This document shows, piece by piece, positions 17,729-25,112 of a stretch of DNA of 64,000 bases. Under the pieces are notes generated by a model. The model was not told where the DNA came from. It saw only the letters and a list, made by a program, of their open reading frames with translations, and ran no database searches. This DNA is from Chitinophaga oryzae (GTDB taxonomy: Bacteria; Bacteroidota; Bacteroidia; Chitinophagales; Chitinophagaceae): contig NZ_CP051204.2 of assembly GCF_012516375.2 (NCBI RefSeq), forward strand, positions 7,983,501 to 8,047,500, read 5' to 3'. The stretch's first letter is position 1, and each line of letters starts with the position of its first letter. A program made the translations under genes and the position numbers.

Positions 17729-18748
17729 ATGAAAAGAGCTTTATTACTATTCTTGACCATATTCTTCTATTTAAATCCACTGCGGGCACAAGACCCGCAC
17801 TTTTCGCAGTTTTTTGCGTCTCCGCTCACCCTTAACCCGGCTTTTACAGGTTTATTTTCAGGCGATTACCGTATTTCGGGCAACTACCGTTCGCAATGGC
17901 GCAGCATCTCTACGCCCTTTGTGACCGGCACCGCTGCCATTGATTTCGGTATCCTGAAAAACGTCATCTCCTACACGGACATCTGGGGAGTGGGCCTGAT
18001 GGCCATGTACGACAGAAGCGGTGGCGGCGCCCTTACTTCTACCTACCTGTCGGCCAGCACCGCCTATCATAAAGGGCTGGACCCGGAAGGCAACCATACC
18101 ATCGCCATTGGTTTACAGGGAACGCTGGTACAGAAGAGGATAGACAACACCAAACTGCAGTTCGAAAACCAGATGGACAACAACGGGTATAACCCGCTGA
18201 TTCCCAGCAACGAAACACTGGTCAACCCGAAAATATCCTACTTCGATCCCAATATCGGCATCCTGTACAACGGGCTGATCGGAGAATCGTCCAACATCTA
18301 CCTGGGCGCTTCCTATTATCATATTACCCAACCGGTAGAATCTTTCATGGACCAGACCCAGAACCGCCTCAGCTACCGCTGGACCGTTCACGGCGGCGGC
18401 TCTGTACCGGTCAACGGGAAAGACCGTTTTCACACCAGTATCCTGTACATGAAGCAAAGCACCGCCTCTGAATTTACCTTCGGCGGCGCCTATGGTTTTA
18501 CACTCAGCGAAATAGACGAGAACAACCCAACCGTACTGTTCCTCGGCAGCTGGTACCGCATGAAAGACGCTATCATACCTTATGTAGGCATGCAGATCAA
18601 AGGCTTCCAGGTAGGTATGACCTACGATACCAACGTATCCAGCCTGCGTCCTGCCTCCAATGCCCGCGGCGGCCTGGAGATCTCCCTGATCTACATCCAT
18701 ACCCGGAACGAGAACAACAAGTATAAAACCTTGTGTCCCCGTTTCTGA
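17729..18748 (+). CDS. PorP/SprF-family type IX secretion membrane protein
   Basis: Outer-membrane beta-barrel of 339 residues in the PorP/SprF family, which anchors or helps export particular T9SS cargo such as the SprB adhesin. A signal peptide (KRALLLFLTIFFYLNPLRAQ) precedes the family hallmark DPHFSQFFASPLTLNPAFTG. The barrel ends in a short tail ...YKTLCPRF. Usually such genes follow a large adhesin gene; none is present here, so this is an orphan copy whose partner lies elsewhere. It has a 240-nt upstream region and its own terminator. Confidence 0.93.
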   Translation: MKRALLLFLTIFFYLNPLRAQDPHFSQFFASPLTLNPAFTGLFSGDYRISGNYRSQWRSISTPFVTGTAAIDFGILKNVISYTDIWGVGLMAMYDRSGGGALTSTYLSASTAYHKGLDPEGNHTIAIGLQGTLVQKRIDNTKLQFENQMDNNGYNPLIPSNETLVNPKISYFDPNIGILYNGLIGESSNIYLGASYYHITQPVESFMDQTQNRLSYRWTVHGGGSVPVNGKDRFHTSILYMKQSTASEFTFGGAYGFTLSEIDENNPTVLFLGSWYRMKDAIIPYVGMQIKGFQVGMTYDTNVSSLRPASNARGGLEISLIYIHTRNENNKYKTLCPRF

Positions 18749-18776
18749 CACCGTGTCTGTCACCTGATCATATATC

Positions 18777-18810
18777 AAAACCGTGTTGCTTAGGCTGCAC
18801 GGTTTTTTTT
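18777..18810 (+). terminator. Rho-independent terminator of porP/sprF
   Basis: AAAACCGTG and CACGGTTTT form a 9-bp stem around 12 nt, followed by further T. The stem covers the GTG at 18783 that would otherwise be the longest start for the next gene, arguing against that start. Confidence 0.85.
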
Positions 18811-18923
18811 ATCATGAGCCACACAAAATCAGCGATTTCAGTAAATCCTGGCCGGATTTGAAATATTTTTGCCTTAGTTTCGTTCATCATCAAAATTTTC
18901 TGTCACCAAAAAAATCTCAGGCG

Positions 18924-19691
18924 TTGTTGTTTTCATTCAGAGAAGTACTGTCGGCCATTCAATCATATGGAAAAGCCCATCAGTTCATTATGCAACATAA
19001 GTTGTGGAAGTGGATCCTGATACCCGGCATCATTTACTGTTTACTGTTTTTCACCGGCTTTTATTTTGTCTGGGGCTATTCAGGTGATTTTGTGGAATAC
19101 CTGACCAGACTGCTGCATATCACCGAATGGGTACAGGACCTGGAGAGCAGCTGGCTGAGCTTCCTGTTTATCCTGGTGGCCTTCTCTGTCCGCATCGTTT
19201 TTGTGTTCTGGTACTTTTCCTATTTCAAATACCTTTTTCTCATTGTAGCCTCCCCCGTTTTCTCCTACCTGTCGGAGAAAACAGAAGCTATTCTCGAGTA
19301 CCGTGAGTTTCCCTTCAGCTGGGCACAGCTGGGGCAGGACATCTGGCGCGGCATCCGGATGTCTTTCCGCAACATCATATACCAGACGGGCGCCATCCTG
19401 ATATTACTGGTGGTATCCTTTATCCCCGTGGTAGGATGGATCACACCCATGATCGGCTTTTTTATCGAAGCTTATTTCTATGGCTTTTCCATGATGGACT
19501 ACAGCTGCGAACGCCACCGCCTTTCTATGGCACAGAGCATACAGTTTATCCGCCAGCACCGCGGAATGGCGCTGGGCAACGGCATGGTGTTTTACATCTT
19601 CATGCTGGTACCGGTAGTAGGCTGGATGCTGGCTCCCTCCTACGCCGTGATCGCCGCCACCATCGATTTACAACATAAAAAACTGATATAA
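18924..19691 (+). CDS. EI24/CysZ-like membrane protein
   Basis: Integral membrane protein with about four to six hydrophobic segments, in the EI24 (etoposide-induced 2.4) / CysZ group; substrate unknown. SYGKAHQFIMQHKLWKWILIP opens the conserved part. The start is uncertain: the first ATG (18990) would cut into sequence that looks conserved (REVLSAIQSYGKAHQFI), while the long GTG start at 18783 lies inside a terminator. A TTG at 18924 or 18927 is therefore preferred, giving ~255 residues. It is followed after 2 nt by the RsmI-like methylase, clearly one operon. Confidence 0.75.
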   Translation: MLFSFREVLSAIQSYGKAHQFIMQHKLWKWILIPGIIYCLLFFTGFYFVWGYSGDFVEYLTRLLHITEWVQDLESSWLSFLFILVAFSVRIVFVFWYFSYFKYLFLIVASPVFSYLSEKTEAILEYREFPFSWAQLGQDIWRGIRMSFRNIIYQTGAILILLVVSFIPVVGWITPMIGFFIEAYFYGFSMMDYSCERHRLSMAQSIQFIRQHRGMALGNGMVFYIFMLVPVVGWMLAPSYAVIAATIDLQHKKLI

Positions 19692-19693
19692 CC

Positions 19694-20398
19694 ATGAGTG
19701 CTACAGGCAAAGTGTACCTGATCCCCACTGTGTTGAGCGCTGACGCCCTGTTCAGCATTCCTGCCTATATAACTACGATCGCACAGCAGTTGCGCGTGTT
19801 CTATGTAGAAAATGAGCGGACTGCCCGTCGCTACCTGAAAGCGCTGGACAGAAACATCAATATCGATGAACTGCAGTTGCTGCCGATGCATGAAAACCAG
19901 CCACCAGACATAGCCCTGGCGAAGAAACATCTACTGGCAGGTACCGATATCGGCGTATTAAGCGAGGCGGGATGCCCTGCTATCGCAGACCCGGGCCACC
20001 TCGTTGTGCAGGCTGCCCACAGCATCGATGCCCGCGTGGTCCCCATGGTAGGCCCCAACTCTATGCTGCTGGCCCTGATGGCTTCCGGCATGAACGGCCA
20101 GAACTTCCAGTTTACCGGCTACCTGCCCATCAAAGCCCCGGAGAGAGGCAAAGCGCTGCGCCAGCTGGAAGACGAATCCGAACGAAAAAAACAAACACAG
20201 TTGTTCATAGAAACACCTTACCGTAACAATCAACTGCTGAAAGACATACTGGACCACTGTAAAGATCATACCCGGCTGTGCGTGGCCGTTGATATCACCG
20301 GACCGGAAGAATACATCAAAACAAAAACTATCAAAGAATGGCGCAAAGCATTGCCGGACCTGCATAAGCGGCCGGCGATATTTTTACTCCACGCCTAA
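19694..20398 (+). CDS. SAM-dependent methyltransferase, RsmI-like (tetrapyrrole methylase fold)
   Basis: Protein of 234 residues with the two-domain tetrapyrrole-methylase fold of RsmI, the 16S rRNA C1402 2'-O-methyltransferase. The motifs LSEAGCPAIADPG, VVPMVGPNSMLLALMASG and FIETPYRNN are RsmI-like. It is about 40-50 residues shorter than canonical RsmI, lacking the C-terminal helical part, and DIGVLSEAG replaces the usual DAGTP loop. It may therefore be a Bacteroidota paralogue with another substrate. It starts 2 nt after the EI24 gene. Confidence 0.82.
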   Translation: MSATGKVYLIPTVLSADALFSIPAYITTIAQQLRVFYVENERTARRYLKALDRNINIDELQLLPMHENQPPDIALAKKHLLAGTDIGVLSEAGCPAIADPGHLVVQAAHSIDARVVPMVGPNSMLLALMASGMNGQNFQFTGYLPIKAPERGKALRQLEDESERKKQTQLFIETPYRNNQLLKDILDHCKDHTRLCVAVDITGPEEYIKTKTIKEWRKALPDLHKRPAIFLLHA

Positions 20399-20401
20399 AG
20401 C

Positions 20402-20505
20402 AATTACGGAATTACGAATTACGAATTGAGGGCTTCCTTATGGAAAGGTTATTTAGTAACCGCTCCATAAGGAAGCCCTCAATTCGTAATTCGTAATTCG
20501 TAATT
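20402..20505. repeat. AATTACG-armed palindrome (7-bp phase)
   Basis: A 43-nt left arm (20402-20444) and 42-nt right arm (20464-20505) are inverted copies differing by one extra G. Outer thirds are tandem AATTACG units; inner thirds are unique (GAGGGCTTCCTTATGGA). It starts 4 nt after the RsmI-like stop and its other end runs into the stop codon of the convergent gene. Confidence 0.9.
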
Positions 20506-20894
20506 TATGGAAGATCTCTGCCGGAAGCGTCTCTGACACTGATAACACTATCCACGATAAACGGGCTGTAGCCGCGCCATGGCAATGCGCCGAGGTATTC
20601 TTTGTAGTGCAGCTCCACGGTTTTGCCGCTGGCAGTCATCAGTTGCTGCGCAACACGCTCGTCCGCTACGGAGAACTGGAATTCATTGGACTGAATGGTC
20701 CCCGCGGTACGGCCTTTGTAACCGGACTGGATGAGTTTCCCTTCATAGGTTTTGAAGACATAGCCCTTTTCCACGAAGTAGTTGAGTTCACCCGCCTTTA
20801 CGCCTCTGCCGAAGACGAAGTAAAACTTGTACAGGAAAATGCCGCCCAGTACCAGGACAATGATAGTAATGATAATAAAAATAAACCGGCCCAT
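20505..20894 (-). CDS. Small membrane-anchored hypothetical protein
   Basis: A 129-residue protein with one N-terminal membrane segment (FIFIIITIIVLVLGGIFLYKF) and a soluble domain of about 100 residues, probably outside the membrane (GRGVKAGELNYFVEKGYVFKTYEGKLIQSG). I do not recognise the domain. CAAAAGTA at 20921-20928 (minus-strand -7 TACTTTTG) fits a short leader. Its TAA stop overlaps the end of the AATTACG palindrome. It lies 25 nt after the stop of the M28 peptidase. Confidence 0.75.
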   Translation of the reverse strand: MGRFIFIIITIIVLVLGGIFLYKFYFVFGRGVKAGELNYFVEKGYVFKTYEGKLIQSGYKGRTAGTIQSNEFQFSVADERVAQQLMTASGKTVELHYKEYLGALPWRGYSPFIVDSVISVRDASGRDLP

Positions 20895-20919
20895 GTGAAT
20901 AGTTTAGTAAACGTTATGA

Positions 20920-22293
20920 TCAAAAGTAAAGATCCACGAGATAAATCAGACCGGCCATACCAAAGGCGCCCAGTTCCAGTTCGCGTTTATTCACTGCTTC
21001 AAACACATCGTTGGCCGCGTGATGAATATCAAAATAACGCTGGCTGTCAGGAGAAAGTTCAACCATGGGGGTTCCCAGTGCTGCGTGCAGCTGTCCAACG
21101 TCGGTGCCGCCGCCTTCTCCTTCCAGGTCATACAGTCCGTAGGGCTCCAGCAGGGGCTTCCAGCTGATCATTTTCGCTTTTTTCTCCGGCTCCATGGTGG
21201 AAGTGAAGCCTCTTGGCGTAAAGCCACCGGCGTCGCTTTCCAGTGCCAGTATGTGTTTTTCATTACGTTCCTTTGCCAGCTCCGCGTATTTTTTAGCGCC
21301 ACGGGTGCCGTTTTCCTCGTTGGCAAACAGCACTACGCGCAGGGTGCGGGCGGGTTTGATGCCCAGTGCCTTGAAAGTGCGCAGCACTTCGATGGACTGC
21401 ACACAGCCGGCGCCGTCGTCATGCGCGCCTTCGCAGACATCCCAGGAATCGAGATGGCCGCCTACCGTGATGTACTGGTCTGGGGTTTTACTGCCGCGGA
21501 CCTCGCCGATCACGTTATGACCAACAACATCTTCCAGCATCTCGCAGGTGGTGCGGAGGAATACTTTGGCGGAATTGTCTCTTTTCAGCCGGGCGCTCAG
21601 GCGGTCGGCATCCTGCAGGCCAATCGCTACGGCCGGTATTTTCGGATATTTCGGGTCATACGCCATTGCGCCGGTATGCGGGAAATTATTGGCCCCATGG
21701 GACATGGAGCGTACAATCACCGCTACAGCGCCGTATCTGGCTGCCTTGCTGGCGCCCTGACCTCTGAACTTCACGGCATCACCATAAGAATAAAAAGTCT
21801 TGATGAATTCCGGTTTGAAGTGGTAATTATAAAACACGATCTTGCCCTTTACCTGGTCTTTTTTCGCTTCCAGGTCTTCAAAAGAGGACACTTCCACGAC
21901 AGGGGCCGTAACACCGGCTTTGCCGGTGCCTACGGAATTGCCGAGGGCGAGGATATTTAATGGCGGCACGAAATCACGCAGCTTTGAGACGATGCGGGCT
22001 TCTTCTTTTTCACCCCGTACCCAGTGCGGCACCATACATTCCTGCAGGTAAACCGTATCTGCCCCGGCGGCTTTCAGGGCTTTTACGCCCCACTGTTCGG
22101 CCTTTACCATCTGAGGAGAGCCTGCCAGCCTGCCGCCGATGGTCTTTGTCAGTACGCGGAGGTTTTCATAAGCAGTGCTGTTTCTCAGGATTTCGTCGGC
22201 CATCTGTCTTAAAACGAGGGAGTCTGACTGCTGAGCCCTGGTTACTGCCGGTAACAGGCAGGTCAACAGCATTGGCAAAAGGCGTTTTCTCAT
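20920..22293 (-). CDS. Secreted M28-family zinc aminopeptidase with PA domain
   Basis: Exported metallopeptidase of 457 residues. A signal peptide (MRKRLLPMLLTCLLPAVTRA) is followed by a PA-type insert at about 110-270. The M28 catalytic domain has the two-zinc ligands in order: GGHLDSWD, HDDGAG, NEENGTRG, ESDAGG and IHHAAND. It probably releases N-terminal amino acids or dipeptides in the periplasm or outside. The ATG at 22293 is used because the signal peptide starts there. It diverges from bshA. Confidence 0.94.
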   Translation of the reverse strand: MRKRLLPMLLTCLLPAVTRAQQSDSLVLRQMADEILRNSTAYENLRVLTKTIGGRLAGSPQMVKAEQWGVKALKAAGADTVYLQECMVPHWVRGEKEEARIVSKLRDFVPPLNILALGNSVGTGKAGVTAPVVEVSSFEDLEAKKDQVKGKIVFYNYHFKPEFIKTFYSYGDAVKFRGQGASKAARYGAVAVIVRSMSHGANNFPHTGAMAYDPKYPKIPAVAIGLQDADRLSARLKRDNSAKVFLRTTCEMLEDVVGHNVIGEVRGSKTPDQYITVGGHLDSWDVCEGAHDDGAGCVQSIEVLRTFKALGIKPARTLRVVLFANEENGTRGAKKYAELAKERNEKHILALESDAGGFTPRGFTSTMEPEKKAKMISWKPLLEPYGLYDLEGEGGGTDVGQLHAALGTPMVELSPDSQRYFDIHHAANDVFEAVNKRELELGAFGMAGLIYLVDLYF

Positions 22294-22481
22294 ATAAGCG
22301 GCTAAATTTTGCAATAAAACTAATTAATTGGCAGGGTTCTTACAAATAACAAATAAATGGTTTAGCGGTTTCCGCTAATTCGAATTTCAGCGTTACCTTC
22401 GTTACGCAAAGTAATCTGGTCGCTGGCACACATTATCAGGGCTTTATTACTTGTCGCTTTCCGTTCGTTAAAATAAAGATC

Positions 22482-23621
22482 ATGCGCATAGGAATAGTAT
22501 GTTATCCGACATACGGAGGTAGTGGCGTGCTGGCCACCGAGCTGGGCAAGGCCCTGGCAGACAAAGGCCATATGGTACACTTCATTACCTACCAACAGCC
22601 CGTGAGGCTCAATGCTTTTCACGCCAACATATACTACCATGAGGTACAGGTACCGACCTATCCTCTTTTCGATTTTCCGCCTTATGAGTCTGCCCTCAGC
22701 AGCACCATGGTGGACGTTATCCTGAACCAGAAGCTGGACCTGCTCCACGTACACTATGCCATCCCTCACGCTTCTACTGCGTACATGGCTAAACAGATCG
22801 TTAGCAAGCAGGGCCGGGTAGTGCCCTTTATCACCACCCTGCACGGTACAGACATCACCCTCGTAGGCAAAGACAAGACTTACGCCCCGGTGGTAACTTT
22901 CTCCATCAATGAATCAGACGCTATTACAGCCGTATCTGAAAATCTGCGGGACGAAACCTATAAGTATTTCCAGATAGAGAAAGATATCTCCGTGATCTAC
23001 AACTTCGTAGATACCCAGCGGTTCAGCCGCCGCGAGATGCCTCATTTCCGCAATGCCATTGCGCCTAACGGCGAGAAAATATTGCTGCACGTATCCAACT
23101 TCCGTAAAGTGAAAAGGGTGCCCGATGTGGTAAAGGTATTTGCAAAAGTAAGACAGGAAGTGCCTTCCAAGCTGCTGCTGGTGGGCGACGGTCCTGACAG
23201 GCCTACTATCGAATGCCTGTGCCGCGAGCTGGGTATCTGTGAAGATGTGCGGTTTGTGGGTAAGCAGGAACAACTGGAAGACGTGATGTCTATCAGCGAT
23301 CTTTTCCTCCTTCCTTCCGACTATGAGAGCTTTGGCCTGGCTGCCCTGGAAGCCATGGCAGCGCAGGTCCCGGTCATTTCTTCGAATGCCGGCGGTTTAC
23401 CGGAGATCAATATTCCCGGTCAAACCGGCTATATGAGCGATGTGGGAGATGTGGACGGTATGGCCGCCCATGCCATTAAGCTACTGCAGGACGACGCCTT
23501 GCTGGCTAAACTGCGGAAAGGCGCACTGGCGCAGGCGCAACGTTTCCATATTGACAATATCATTCCGAAATACGAAGCATTGTACGAGCAGGTACTGCAA
23601 CAGCAGGCGCAGTTACTCTAA
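22482..23621 (+). CDS. bshA: N-acetyl-alpha-D-glucosaminyl L-malate synthase (bacillithiol synthesis)
   Basis: GT4-family glycosyltransferase that joins UDP-GlcNAc and L-malate, the first step of bacillithiol synthesis. The 379-residue protein opens CYPTYGGSGVLATELGKALA and has HVHYAIPHA, LHGTDITLVG and the GT4 end motif PSDYESFGLAALEAMA, matching BshA closely. No bshB or bshC is nearby. Its last 4 nt overlap, tail to tail, the end of the EnvC-like gene on the other strand. Confidence 0.95.
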   Translation: MRIGIVCYPTYGGSGVLATELGKALADKGHMVHFITYQQPVRLNAFHANIYYHEVQVPTYPLFDFPPYESALSSTMVDVILNQKLDLLHVHYAIPHASTAYMAKQIVSKQGRVVPFITTLHGTDITLVGKDKTYAPVVTFSINESDAITAVSENLRDETYKYFQIEKDISVIYNFVDTQRFSRREMPHFRNAIAPNGEKILLHVSNFRKVKRVPDVVKVFAKVRQEVPSKLLLVGDGPDRPTIECLCRELGICEDVRFVGKQEQLEDVMSISDLFLLPSDYESFGLAALEAMAAQVPVISSNAGGLPEINIPGQTGYMSDVGDVDGMAAHAIKLLQDDALLAKLRKGALAQAQRFHIDNIIPKYEALYEQVLQQQAQLL

Positions 23622-24997
23622 CGGCTGCGTATCCATCGTTCGGGGTTCTGCTGTACCATGTTGCGATAGATCTGTAATTCTATCTCTCCGTTACCCGCCA
23701 GTGCGCTGGCGGCGGCAGCGCCCAGCACATGGCCGCGTTTCACGGACATGCCTTTTCTGACATTTACATCTACCAGCCTGACATAGTTGGTAAAATATCT
23801 TCCATGGCGTAGGGTAACCATATACCCTGCGCCCGGAACACTGAATACCATTATCACTTCTCCATCGAAGATCGCTTTCACCGCAGCGCCTTTTGCCGTA
23901 GCGATCACGATGCCATTGTGTTCCACTTCTACTTTTCCGACGGTACTGGTACCAAAGCGGCCGGTGATCCTTCCGGCGTCAACGGGCCATGGGAGCCTTC
24001 CCCGGTTGGCTTCAAAGTCGCGGGACAACGATAACGCTTCCGGCGTGGCGGCCAGCACGTCTTCTTTCGCCGCCGGTGCAGCCTCTTCTTCTTCGCTGTC
24101 GGCCACCGGTTTGGGGGGCGGCGGCGGTTTACGGCCGGCCTTTTTAGCGGCGGCGATAGCACGTTTGCGTGCCGCTTCCTGCTCTGCCCTGCGTTTTGCT
24201 GCTTTGGCCGCAGCGGCGCGTTTACGGGCGGCAGCAGCAGCCAGCTCCCTTTTGCGGGCAGCTTCTATTTCCCGGCGAATAGCATCCTGGATGGCACGGT
24301 CTACCTGCCTGGCTTCTGCGCGGCTTTTCTGGATATTCTGCTGTAATTCTTTCTCCTGTTGCTGCAGTTGCACGATGGTCTGATCGGTTTCTTTTTTATC
24401 CGCGATCAGTGCTCCTCTTTGTTTTTGTTCGGAGTACAGGACGCCGGCTTTCCGGGTACGTTCCTGTTCGAGGTTTTCCAGCTTCTGCGCCAGCAGTACT
24501 TTGGTAGATAACAGGCTTTCTGCCTGCCGGCGGCGGTTCTCCCTATACTGCCGCAGGTACTGGTACCGGCGCAGGGCGTCGTTAAAGCTGGTGGCGGAAA
24601 AGAGGAAGTTGAGCACATCGTACTCCCGTTTGGTTTTATAGGCATATACTACCAGTTGGGCATAACGGGCGCGCAGCGAGTCCACTTCTTTTTCCAGCGT
24701 TTGTACGTTATCGTTAGTACTGCTGATGGCGCCGTCCAGCTGGTTGATTTCTATGTTGATGTTTTTGATCTGTGCGTTACGGCTGTCTATTTTCTGCTGC
24801 AGCTCCCGCTGCAGTCCGAGGTTTTGTTTGGTGGACCTGCGGGTATTTTGCAAGGCGCGGGTGGCCTCCTGTATTTCTTTCTGTAGTTCCTTTTTACGGC
24901 TTTCCAGCGCCGCACGCGATGTTTTGTTACCGCGCTGTGCATACAGCACGCCCGGTAACAGCCAGCAAGCTATTAAAATTGGGATTAGTTTTTTCAA
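23618..24997 (-). CDS. EnvC-like murein hydrolase activator, paralogue 1 (degenerate LytM)
   Basis: Exported protein of 459 residues: signal peptide ending near QRG, a long coiled coil (about 25-270, rich in K/R/A/E), a proline/acidic linker, and a C-terminal LytM/M23 domain (about 335-459). The metallopeptidase residues are not intact: the usual HxH is ELQ in GEIELQIYRN, and the YxH position reads YVR. As in E. coli EnvC, it is thus likely a non-catalytic activator of amidases at division or growth sites. It is a tandem paralogue of the gene ending at 25109. Confidence 0.9.
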   Translation of the reverse strand: MKKLIPILIACWLLPGVLYAQRGNKTSRAALESRKKELQKEIQEATRALQNTRRSTKQNLGLQRELQQKIDSRNAQIKNINIEINQLDGAISSTNDNVQTLEKEVDSLRARYAQLVVYAYKTKREYDVLNFLFSATSFNDALRRYQYLRQYRENRRRQAESLLSTKVLLAQKLENLEQERTRKAGVLYSEQKQRGALIADKKETDQTIVQLQQQEKELQQNIQKSRAEARQVDRAIQDAIRREIEAARKRELAAAAARKRAAAAKAAKRRAEQEAARKRAIAAAKKAGRKPPPPPKPVADSEEEEAAPAAKEDVLAATPEALSLSRDFEANRGRLPWPVDAGRITGRFGTSTVGKVEVEHNGIVIATAKGAAVKAIFDGEVIMVFSVPGAGYMVTLRHGRYFTNYVRLVDVNVRKGMSVKRGHVLGAAAASALAGNGEIELQIYRNMVQQNPERWIRSR

Positions 24998-25014
24998 AAA
25001 GGAACGGTTTTAGA

Positions 25015-25112
25015 CATTTAGCTATTTGACCATTTGGTTATTTAGCCATTGAAGGGCAGCCGGGGCATTCATCAATGAAACCAATAACCAAATGCACAAA
25101 TGATCAAATTAT
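25015..25112. repeat. 8-bp-phase inverted repeat between the EnvC paralogues
   Basis: Left 8-mers CATTTAGC, TATTTGAC, CATTTGGT, TATTTAGC (25015-25046) face CCAATAAC, CAAATGCA, CAAATGAT, CAAATTAT (25081-25112). The TAA stop of the upstream EnvC-like gene lies inside the last unit. Confidence 0.8.

Noticed and set aside
20402..20505. AATTACG arrays as a CRISPR or insertion-sequence end
   Set aside because: The 7-bp units have no spacers, there is no transposase, and no target-site duplication could be recognised.
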